Source: Campylobacteraceae bacterium (GTDB taxonomy: Bacteria; Campylobacterota; Campylobacteria; Campylobacterales; JALSKU01). From it: DNA of 12,174 nt. The notes below the pieces were generated by a model. That model ran no database searches, had not been told where the DNA came from, and was given only the letters and a program-made list of their open reading frames with translations. The position numbers and the translations under genes are program-made. The stretch is from positions 1-12,174 of the forward strand of contig WFMT01000282.1 of the NCBI GenBank assembly GCA_015488975.1, written 5' to 3'. Shown piece by piece: positions 6,487 through 12,174 of this stretch; within the stretch, counting starts at the first letter, position 1, and every line of letters starts with the position of its first letter.

Positions 6487-8737
6487 GCACAGCATGACAA
6501 GAAGAGGTTTTTTAAAACTTGCCGGAGCCACAGGAGTTGCTGGTGTAGTCGGTATGACAGGTTTGCCTTCTCCCTTGAAAGCCTCAGTAACCGAAGAGCA
6601 GAAAAGTTCACTTTTTTTAAAATATGACAGAGGAGTATTGAGTCCTAGTTTTTGTGAAATGTGTTTTTGGAATTGTGGAGTTAATGTTTATACAAGAAAA
6701 GGAAAAATACATAAATTAGAAGGTAATATTTTAAATCCAAATAACCGCGGTCATTTGTGTGCAAAAGGAAATGCGGGTATTGATTCTACTTATGATGCAG
6801 ATCGTGTGCAATTTCCTGTCATAAGAGTAGGAAAAAGAGGTGAGGGCAAGTTTAGAAAAGCCAGTTGGGATGAAGCATATCAATATATCTATGATAAGTT
6901 AAATCCTCTCATAAAAAAATATGGCCCGCAAACACTTGTAAATTTTATGCATGGAACAGGCGAGCCTCATATCCATGCACTCACAAAAGCATTAGGAAGC
7001 CCAAATAGCGTTATACCTGCCTATACTCAATGCTTAGGCAGTAGAGAGATGGCATGGATACTTACATTTGGAACGCCAGTAAGCGGGCATGAGCCATTTG
7101 ATATGGCAAATTCAAAACATATTATGCTATTTGGAAGAAATATGGCTGGTGCTGTGCAAGTTAGGGAGGCTGAAGACTTTTCAATAGGAGTTGCAAACGG
7201 AGCAAAACTTACATATATAGACCCTAGACTCAGCGAATCTGGAGTAAATGCTACAAATTGGCTTCAAATAAACCCAGGAACTGATCTCGCTCTTGCGCTT
7301 GGATTTATACATGTAATCCTAAGAGATGGATTGGAAAATATAGAATTTGTAAGTAAATATTGTTATGGTTATGATAAATTAGTAAATCATATAAAAAAAT
7401 ATACCCCCCAGTGGGCAAGTAAAAAGTCTGGAATTGATGCAAAATTGATAGAAAAGATAGCTTGGGACTTTGCAAAGGATGCTCCAAATGTAGTTGCCGT
7501 TCCTCCAAGACGAACTTCAAGATACGGAAATGATGTACAGACTGTAAGAGCTATTGCGATATTAAATGCACTTATGGGAAACTGGGGAGTTCCAGGCGGT
7601 ATTTGGGTGAGATCCAAAGTACCTTTAAAATTGCCAGAATATGATGAGCCTGGACAACCTAAAACAAGAAGAGCCGATGGTGCCGGAAAAGGTGAAGAGT
7701 ATCCGTTTGCCCCGACTAACCTTGGAAGAACAAATGGAATGTATGAAGCAACTCTAAAACAAAAACCGTATCCTATAAAGGCTTGGTTTATTTATGATAC
7801 TAACCCCATATATCACTCTTCTGCCGGTGTTAATGATATATATAAAGCCATAGAAAATTTAGATTTTATAGTAGCAATTGATACGCAGTTTAGCGATACT
7901 GTAATGTATGCTGATGTCGTGTTACCGGAGTCAACTTATCTTGAGAGGTATGACAATCCTCATATTCAAAGCGACAAGGTTCCTTTTATTGCGCTGAGAG
8001 AACCGGCAATTAAACCTATTTATGATACAAAAGGGTGTTATGATATATGTAAAGGAATCGCAGAAAAGTTTAAAGTAGAAAAGTGGTTTAAACACTCTCC
8101 TGAAGAAAAAATAAAAGATTTATATAGCCATTTAAATATAGAACAGGCAAATATGTTAAAAAATGAAAGAGTTTTACTGTTTGAAAATGTTGATCCTTAT
8201 CCTATTGCTAGTGGAGTAGAGCCTGTTTTTAGAACAAGTACAGGCAAAATACAGTTATATGTTGACAGTCTTGAAGAAATGTATAAAGAAAAAGGTGAAG
8301 ATTTTTCTCCTATGCCATTTTACAAAGATCCTGTTATGCCAAAAAGTGATGAATTTAGACTGCTTATTGGAAAGACTCCACGCCATACACAAGCAAGGAC
8401 ACAAAATAACTGGATTTTATTGGAATTACAAGATGACTCTCCTGTTTGGATTCATCCAGATGATGCTAAAAATCTCAGACTCTCAGAAAATGATATGGTA
8501 TATCTTATCAATCCTATAACAGGTGCAAAATGCGACCATCCTGAACGCTTAAAAGTTACAAAGAGGATCAAGTCCGGAACAGTATTCATTCACCATGGTT
8601 TTGGTCATAGAACAAGAGCATGGACAAGAGGATACGAGAAAGGTATAGGAGATAACTTTTTTGTAAGTGAGGGAGTGGATCCTCTAAGTGGTGCAGCTGC
8701 ATTTAACAATGGATTTGTAAAGATAGTAAAGGCATAA
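6479..8737 (+). CDS. PsrA/PhsA-family periplasmic molybdopterin oxidoreductase, catalytic subunit
   Basis: This 752-residue protein begins with a clear Tat signal (T-R-R-G-F-L-K at 7-13, then a hydrophobic stretch to about 30). Next comes the [4Fe-4S] motif C59-x2-C62-x3-C66-x27-C94. C185, in Y-T-Q-C-L-G-S, is the likely cysteine ligand of molybdenum, as in polysulfide and thiosulfate reductases. The C-terminal H-H-G-F-G-H (about residues 702-707) fits the dinucleotide-binding domain of the family. It should carry bis-MGD and act in the periplasm. Polysulfide, sulfur or thiosulfate is the likely substrate class, but the sequence does not fix the substrate or the direction; tetrathionate or another oxyanion is possible. 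ATG 6479 is preferred over 6473 because GAGGAGG ends six bases before it. The gene overlaps the anchor gene and is followed one base later by the iron-sulfur subunit. Confidence 0.9.
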   Translation: MSRHSMTRRGFLKLAGATGVAGVVGMTGLPSPLKASVTEEQKSSLFLKYDRGVLSPSFCEMCFWNCGVNVYTRKGKIHKLEGNILNPNNRGHLCAKGNAGIDSTYDADRVQFPVIRVGKRGEGKFRKASWDEAYQYIYDKLNPLIKKYGPQTLVNFMHGTGEPHIHALTKALGSPNSVIPAYTQCLGSREMAWILTFGTPVSGHEPFDMANSKHIMLFGRNMAGAVQVREAEDFSIGVANGAKLTYIDPRLSESGVNATNWLQINPGTDLALALGFIHVILRDGLENIEFVSKYCYGYDKLVNHIKKYTPQWASKKSGIDAKLIEKIAWDFAKDAPNVVAVPPRRTSRYGNDVQTVRAIAILNALMGNWGVPGGIWVRSKVPLKLPEYDEPGQPKTRRADGAGKGEEYPFAPTNLGRTNGMYEATLKQKPYPIKAWFIYDTNPIYHSSAGVNDIYKAIENLDFIVAIDTQFSDTVMYADVVLPESTYLERYDNPHIQSDKVPFIALREPAIKPIYDTKGCYDICKGIAEKFKVEKWFKHSPEEKIKDLYSHLNIEQANMLKNERVLLFENVDPYPIASGVEPVFRTSTGKIQLYVDSLEEMYKEKGEDFSPMPFYKDPVMPKSDEFRLLIGKTPRHTQARTQNNWILLELQDDSPVWIHPDDAKNLRLSENDMVYLINPITGAKCDHPERLKVTKRIKSGTVFIHHGFGHRTRAWTRGYEKGIGDNFFVSEGVDPLSGAAAFNNGFVKIVKA

Positions 8738-8738
8738 A

Positions 8739-9335
8739 ATGATAAGTACTGTAAATCAAAAATTAAATAAAAATCAAAATTTGGCAATGGTGATAATAGG
8801 AGATAGATGTATTGATTGTGATGCTTGTTATGTTGCTTGCAAAACAGAATGGGAAATTCCAGCTTTACAAGGAGCATACAGAACAAAAGTCTGGCAAGTT
8901 GAAGGTGAAAATAATCTGGGTGAACCTACGATTAATTTCCTACCGGTGCTATGCAATCACTGTAAAAACCCACCTTGTGTTACCGTCTGTCCAACCGGCG
9001 CAAGTTTTAAGAGAAGTCAAGATGGTATAGTGCTAGTCGATCCGGATATGTGTATAGGGTGCAAGGCTTGCATGATTGCCTGCCCTTATGATGCAAGATA
9101 TTATGATGAACAGAAAAAGTCAGTGGATAAATGTACTTTTTGTTTACCAAGACTAAATAATGGCTTAGAACCCGCTTGTGTAGTAACTTGTGTTGGAGGA
9201 TCAAGAAACTTTGGAGATATAAGTGACCCGACAAGCAGTGTTTCAAAACTTTTGAAAAACGCCACATCTATCACAAGACTCAAAGAAGATGAAGGCACGC
9301 TTCCAAATGTGTATTATATTACTATAAATGAATAA
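8739..9335 (+). CDS. PsrB/DmsB-type four-cluster iron-sulfur subunit
   Basis: This 198-residue protein contains 16 cysteines in four groups: C24/27/30/34, C72/75/80/84, C105/108/111/115 and C132/135/147/151. This is the usual pattern of the electron-transfer subunit of DMSO-reductase-family enzymes, holding four [4Fe-4S] clusters. It should pass electrons between the catalytic subunit and the NrfD-type anchor. There is no signal peptide, so it is probably carried across the membrane with the Tat-exported catalytic subunit. The start codon follows the catalytic gene stop by one base, with AAAGG just upstream. The length is normal for the family. NrfC or a similar subunit is possible by sequence type, but the neighbouring molybdoenzyme settles the role. 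Confidence 0.9.
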   Translation: MISTVNQKLNKNQNLAMVIIGDRCIDCDACYVACKTEWEIPALQGAYRTKVWQVEGENNLGEPTINFLPVLCNHCKNPPCVTVCPTGASFKRSQDGIVLVDPDMCIGCKACMIACPYDARYYDEQKKSVDKCTFCLPRLNNGLEPACVVTCVGGSRNFGDISDPTSSVSKLLKNATSITRLKEDEGTLPNVYYITINE

Positions 9336-9346
9336 AGGATATAAAA

Positions 9347-9754
9347 ATGAAAACAAAAAAATGGATGTTTATATTGATAGCAGGAATGTTGGGTATAGCT
9401 ATTTTTAGTGTAAGTGTTTCAGCTCAAAGCAGTTATTATAAAATGAATAATATTAAGATGCAATACTACATAAATGCATCAAGAAATGCAGTAAATAATA
9501 ATAATTTGCAAGAAGCCTGTGTTCTTGCAAGAAAAGCAATACAGTCAAATAGTTGGAATAAAGAAGCCTGGTCGAATTATGATGATATTGTAAAAAGATT
9601 GGTAAAAAGTGGTCAAGTAAAAAATTTTACATTGCCAAAAACATTAAATAATATATCTGCAAGTACACCCGCACAAAGTACAGCGCCTACACCTGCTCCT
9701 GCTCAAGCAGCTCCTGCACCAAGTTCTAATGCAGGGCAATATGAAGGATGCTGA
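9347..9754 (+). CDS. Small exported protein with Pro/Ala-rich tail and C-terminal cysteine
   Basis: I do not recognise this 135-residue protein as a named family. A signal peptide with likely cleavage after V-S-A at 24-26 leaves about 109 residues in the periplasm. Residues 36-86 look like a helical pair similar to one TPR unit (N-A...N-N-N-L-Q-E-A...A-R-K-A-I). A Thr/Pro/Ala-rich stretch at 105-127 should be flexible, and the protein ends in Y-E-G-C with cysteine as the last residue; C58 is the only other cysteine. It lies 11 bases after the iron-sulfur subunit gene with AAAGGA upstream, so it belongs to the molybdoenzyme operon. A role as periplasmic assembly factor or as a thiol carrier of sulfur substrate is a hypothesis from position and the terminal thiol only. 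Confidence 0.75.
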   Translation: MKTKKWMFILIAGMLGIAIFSVSVSAQSSYYKMNNIKMQYYINASRNAVNNNNLQEACVLARKAIQSNSWNKEAWSNYDDIVKRLVKSGQVKNFTLPKTLNNISASTPAQSTAPTPAPAQAAPAPSSNAGQYEGC

Positions 9755-9771
9755 GATAACTTATGATAATA

Positions 9772-9820
9772 GAGTATAGGAGATATTTATAAATCACCTA
9801 TACTCATAATTCATAATTAT
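9772..9820. terminator. Probable bidirectional terminator between convergent genes
   Basis: GAGTATAGG (9772-9780) pairs with CCTATACTC (9797-9805), with GAT/ATC continuing the stem after an A-A mismatch. A second small hairpin, ATAATT-CAT-AATTAT (9806-9820), is followed by T6 at 9823-9828, inside the 3' end of the opposing peroxiredoxin gene. The site lies between the molybdoenzyme operon and the convergent peroxiredoxin gene, where a shared terminator is expected. A strong T-tract directly after the main stem is missing, so the strength is uncertain. Confidence 0.5.
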
Positions 9821-10473
9821 AGTTTTTTGTGACAAAACCACCAATCGTAACACTCATATTCTGAAGTTTTTGCAACTCTTTTATTAGCTTCATTTATATC
9901 TGTGGCAGGTGGTATTATGACTCTGTCTTTTATAAGCTCATTATTTGGCCAACCAGCAGGAATTGCAACCTTTTGCTTATCACTTAGCTGAAGTGCCTTG
10001 ACAGCTCTTATAATTTCATCTATATTCCTTCCGATTTCTTGTGGATAGTATATAACGGCCCTGTTGTTACCTTCTGGATCAACGATAAATACAGCTCTTA
10101 CAGTATTTGTCCCTTTTCCAGGATGTAAAAGGCCTATGCGATTTGCTATATCGTCATTTGCGGCAATAATAGGGAATGTAATCTCTGTATTTAGATTTTC
10201 TTTGATCCACTGGATCCACTTTATGTGAGCAAATACTTGGTCGATAGATAAGCCTATCAATTCACAATCAAGTGCTTTAAATTCATCAACTCTGTTTTGA
10301 AATGCAACAAATTCAGTAGTACAGACAGGTGTAAAATCTGCCGGATGACTAAAAAGAACAAACCATTTTCCTTTATAGTCTTCAGGAATATTTTTTACTC
10401 CATGAGTTGTGCTTATGTTTGTCAACTCTGCAAATTTTTCGCCTAATAGTGGCATATGAACATTTGTTTCCAT
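9817..10473 (-). CDS. Prx6-type peroxiredoxin
   Basis: This 218-residue cytoplasmic thiol peroxidase reduces hydrogen peroxide and alkyl hydroperoxides. The peroxidatic site is P44-A-D-F-T-P-V-C51-T-T-E, with T48, C51 and R126 as the catalytic set. The length and long C-terminal arm (V-I-I-P-P-A and onward from about 185) define the Prx6 class. The tail E-C208-Y-D-W-W-F-C214-H has two cysteines as in archaeal-type members, in which the last one resolves the sulfenate; a 2-Cys-like cycle is therefore likely. AAGGAAAA lies just upstream of the ATG. It lies 74 bases after the DPS-like ferritin on the same strand, which suggests one oxidative-stress operon. Confidence 0.93.
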   Translation of the reverse strand: METNVHMPLLGEKFAELTNISTTHGVKNIPEDYKGKWFVLFSHPADFTPVCTTEFVAFQNRVDEFKALDCELIGLSIDQVFAHIKWIQWIKENLNTEITFPIIAANDDIANRIGLLHPGKGTNTVRAVFIVDPEGNNRAVIYYPQEIGRNIDEIIRAVKALQLSDKQKVAIPAGWPNNELIKDRVIIPPATDINEANKRVAKTSEYECYDWWFCHKKL

Positions 10474-10505
10474 GTCTTTTCCTTTTAAAATATTTTTAGT
10501 TTTAC

Positions 10506-10534
10506 GAGATTTCGCTCAGGAATTATCTCTTTTG
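10506..10534 (-). other. Intergenic hairpin between ferritin-like and peroxiredoxin genes
   Basis: On the coding (minus) strand GAGAT pairs with ATCTC, and TTC with GAA inside it, around a CTGAGC loop. No T-tract follows, so an RNA processing or stability element is more likely than a terminator. The stem is short and could be chance. Confidence 0.25.
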
Positions 10535-10547
10535 TATTAAAAAACTT

Positions 10548-11063
10548 TCAACCTATACTCTTTTTAATATTTGTTATGAATTCTGTAATATCATCATACA
10601 AGTCTTGTAAATCAGCTTCATGTTCTACTTCGTCAGCTAAGATTTCTGATACCATATTGTATGTAATAATATCTTTATTTTTAACTGTGTCTGCTATATG
10701 AGAATAAGTGCTGATAGCGCACTGTTCACCTTTTATAGAGTCTTGCAGTATCGCCACAACATCCATATCTTTTGGTTCTTCATAGCCACAATTTGTTTGA
10801 ATAAACCATTCTTTTGGATTTAGCAAAGGCACTCCGCCTAATTGAACGATTCTGTCTGCTATTAAATTTGCATGTCTAAGTTCATCTGTTGCATGCTGAA
10901 TCAATTCAGCAAAAACAGCATCCTTCATAATACCTTTGATAACTTTGGCTTCTATGAAGTATTGATAATATGCCAGCCATTCATCTGCAAATGCTTTGTT
11001 AAGCATATTTATAATTTCTGTCGTGCTAATACCTTTAATAATTGAATTTCCTCTAAGTGCCAT
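10548..11063 (-). CDS. DPS-like ferritin (bacterioferritin-type site, thioferritin-like)
   Basis: This 171-residue four-helix protein has ferritin-type metal ligands visible in order: E28, E61 with H64 (D-E-L-R-H), E113, and E145 with H148 (D-E-V-E-H). It should oxidise and store iron, consuming hydrogen peroxide. C92 and C115 form a pair close to the third ligand, as in the DPS-like ferritins called thioferritins in archaea and anaerobic bacteria; ordinary Dps and bacterioferritin lack this pair. The length fits that group. AAAGGA lies six bases upstream of the ATG and a -10 TATAAT (11103-11098) further up. The peroxiredoxin gene follows on the same strand, which supports an oxidative-stress role. 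Plain bacterioferritin is the alternative. Confidence 0.85.
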   Translation of the reverse strand: MALRGNSIIKGISTTEIINMLNKAFADEWLAYYQYFIEAKVIKGIMKDAVFAELIQHATDELRHANLIADRIVQLGGVPLLNPKEWFIQTNCGYEEPKDMDVVAILQDSIKGEQCAISTYSHIADTVKNKDIITYNMVSEILADEVEHEADLQDLYDDITEFITNIKKSIG

Positions 11064-11097
11064 AATATATCCTTTAATATAAATTATTATTTGAGTG

Positions 11098-11103
11098 ATT
11101 ATA
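11098..11103 (-). promoter_or_regulatory. Candidate -10 box of the ferritin-like gene
   Basis: On the minus strand this is TATAAT, 34 bases before the start codon, with a leader of about 25-30 bases holding AAAGGA. A large dyad covers the expected -35 area, so control of this promoter by a dimeric regulator is plausible. Confidence 0.4.
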
Positions 11104-11110
11104 AGATAAA

Positions 11111-11148
11111 TTTACTTAAAAAATAATTATTATTATTTATTAAGTAAA
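11111..11148. promoter_or_regulatory. 38-bp AT-only-core dyad in divergent promoter region (possible Fur/PerR operator)
   Basis: TTTACTTAA (11111-11119) and TTAAGTAAA (11140-11148) are perfect inverted repeats. Inside them AAATAAT (11121-11127) pairs with ATTATTT (11132-11138), so the arms are 17 bases with one mismatch and a 4-base loop. The core resembles NATWAT hexamers of Fur-type boxes. It lies upstream of the ferritin-like gene near its -35. The regulator is inferred, and AT-rich sequence makes chance symmetry more likely. Confidence 0.4.
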
Positions 11149-11232
11149 AATTATCATTTATTAATTCTTTTTTGGATTAAAAATCAGAGGATAAACTATC
11201 TTTGTATATTCAGCAATTTTTGTTAAATAATT

Positions 11233-11241
11233 TGGTATTAT
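11233..11241 (+). promoter_or_regulatory. Candidate extended -10 promoter of hisF
   Basis: TGGTATTAT has the extended -10 form TGnTATnnT and would give a leader of about 20 bases to the ATG at 11269. Two overlapping TATAAT boxes at 11250-11260 are closer to the start and would leave almost no leader, so they are less likely. Confidence 0.35.
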
Positions 11242-11268
11242 AGTATCATTATAATATAATGGTGGATT

Positions 11269-12027
11269 ATGGAATATTTTGCTAAAAGAATTATCCCTTG
11301 TTTGGATGTTAAAAATGGAAGAGTTGTCAAGGGTGTGAATTTTGTTGGTCTTCAAGACGCAGGAAATCCCGTAGAGGTTGCTAAAAGATATAATGAAGAG
11401 GGTGCCGATGAGATAACTTTTCTTGATATCACAGCTACAAATGAAAAAAGAGATACCATAGTTGATATAGTAAAAGAGGTTGCCAAAGAAGTTTTTATAC
11501 CGCTTACTGTTGGAGGGGGTATCAGAAAACTCGAAGACATATATGCACTTTTAAATGTTGGATGTGATAAAGTCAGTATAAATTCAAGTGCAGTAAATGA
11601 CCCTGACTTTATAAATCAGTCTAGTAAAAGATTTGGTTCGCAATGTATAGTGGTTGCAATAGATGTCAAAAGGACAGGCAACTCTTGGAATGTGTATGTA
11701 AATGGTGGAAGAATTGATACTGGAATTGACGCATTACAGTGGGCAGATGAGGTGATTGGCAGAGGAGCTGGAGAAATACTGTTGACGTCCATGGATGCAG
11801 ATGGTACAAAGAATGGTTACGATAATGAAATCATTGATTTGATAAGTCATAAAGTAAATGTACCTGTTATAGCAAGTGGAGGCGCAGGAACAATGAAGCA
11901 TATAAAAGACACATTTTTAAGTGGAGCCGATGCGGCACTGGCAGCTTCTATTTTTCATTATAAAGAGATAGATATTATGGATCTTAAAAGATATTTAAAA
12001 GATAGTGGCATTGTGGTAAGAATATAA
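11269..12027 (+). CDS. hisF: Imidazole glycerol phosphate synthase cyclase subunit HisF
   Basis: This 252-residue (beta/alpha)8 barrel uses ammonia delivered by HisH to convert PRFAR to imidazole glycerol phosphate and AICAR in histidine biosynthesis. The N-terminus K-R-I-I-P-C-L-D-V-K with catalytic D13, the second catalytic aspartate D132 in V-V-A-I-D-V-K, and the phosphate-binding segments V-G-G-G-I-R (81-86) and A-S-G-G-A-G (202-207) are all present. The length is normal. The start has only a weak GGTGG close upstream, but the N-terminus aligns with the family. It is not next to other his genes, so the pathway is dispersed here. Its stop overlaps the next start by one base (TAATG). Confidence 0.97.
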   Translation: MEYFAKRIIPCLDVKNGRVVKGVNFVGLQDAGNPVEVAKRYNEEGADEITFLDITATNEKRDTIVDIVKEVAKEVFIPLTVGGGIRKLEDIYALLNVGCDKVSINSSAVNDPDFINQSSKRFGSQCIVVAIDVKRTGNSWNVYVNGGRIDTGIDALQWADEVIGRGAGEILLTSMDADGTKNGYDNEIIDLISHKVNVPVIASGGAGTMKHIKDTFLSGADAALAASIFHYKEIDIMDLKRYLKDSGIVVRI

Positions 12028-12174
12028 TGATAATTTGTGCTGGAGAAAAAGAGAGCATAAATGGAGCATTAGCTGTGGGAGTAGGGCTTATTGATACTGC
12101 TATTGAGCTCACAAGGATTTGTCTGCGAGAAATACCAAAAGAGATTATTTTTATTGGCAGTGCAGGGAGTTATG
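12027..12174 (+). CDS. Nucleoside phosphorylase-superfamily-like protein (partial, 3' end outside window)
   Basis: The first 49 codons of a gene run off the window. The start overlaps the hisF stop by one base, so the two are co-transcribed. The protein begins M-I-I-C-A-G-E and has G-V-G-L-I-D near 18-23 and I-F-I-G-S-A-G-S-Y at 41-49, which resembles the first strands and the G-T/S-A-G turn of purine-nucleoside phosphorylase, MTA/SAH nucleosidase and futalosine hydrolase proteins. Substrate cannot be told from this fragment. Confidence 0.6.
   Translation, partial: MIICAGEKESINGALAVGVGLIDTAIELTRICLREIPKEIIFIGSAGSY

Noticed and set aside
7305..7617. Minus-strand open frames within the molybdoenzyme catalytic gene.
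   Set aside because: Shadows of a full-length conserved protein; no independent coding evidence.
11161..11355. A 64-codon minus-strand frame crossing the divergent promoter region and the hisF start.
   Set aside because: Very AT-rich composition, overlaps promoter-like boxes and hisF, no ribosome site.

Overview
The window is AT-rich and looks like a chromosomal segment of a Campylobacterota member (the former Epsilonproteobacteria: Sulfurimonas, Sulfurovum or Sulfurospirillum-like). The basis is base composition, AAGGA-type ribosome binding sites, the respiratory gene content and a HisF that reads like those of this phylum. Genus and species cannot be fixed from the sequence alone.

Layout. 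(1) Bases 81-4460, minus strand: a four-gene electron-transfer operon, read as Rieske protein, compact cytochrome b, 12-heme cytochrome c, 8-heme cytochrome c. It has the core of a bc-type quinol oxidase, but with 20 c-type hemes in two paralogous proteins instead of cytochrome c1. (2) Bases 4461-4681: divergent promoter region with mirrored motifs. (3) Bases 4682-9754, plus strand: a molybdoenzyme operon, TorD-like chaperone, NrfD/PsrC membrane anchor, Tat-exported PsrA/PhsA-type catalytic subunit, PsrB-type four-cluster ferredoxin subunit, and a small exported protein that ends in a cysteine. (4) Bases 9817-11063, minus strand: a DPS-like ferritin and a Prx6-type peroxiredoxin, probably an oxidative-stress pair. 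(5) Bases 11269-12174, plus strand: hisF and the start of a nucleoside-phosphorylase-like gene.

How the parts may work together. The plus-strand operon encodes a periplasmic, membrane-anchored molybdopterin enzyme that exchanges electrons with the quinone pool, most likely on polysulfide, thiosulfate or another sulfur compound. The minus-strand operon encodes a menaquinol-type Rieske/cytochrome b pair that could pass electrons to the periplasmic multiheme cytochromes. The divergent arrangement suggests one respiratory unit with shared control; this is inference.

Most notable points. A 116-bp MITE-like element (15-bp perfect terminal inverted repeats, flanked directly by ATAATAA on both sides) sits in the 3' end of the torD-like gene and supplies its last 18 codons and stop. 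In-silico removal restores a torD frame that overlaps the next gene. A second small insertion-like segment, bounded by a 13-bp direct repeat, lies just before the 12-heme cytochrome gene. The two multiheme cytochromes align heme for heme over eight sites. The small terminal-cysteine protein could be a swinging-arm carrier. No rRNA, tRNA, CRISPR array or complete transposase gene was seen, and no gene-free stretch exceeds 300 bases.
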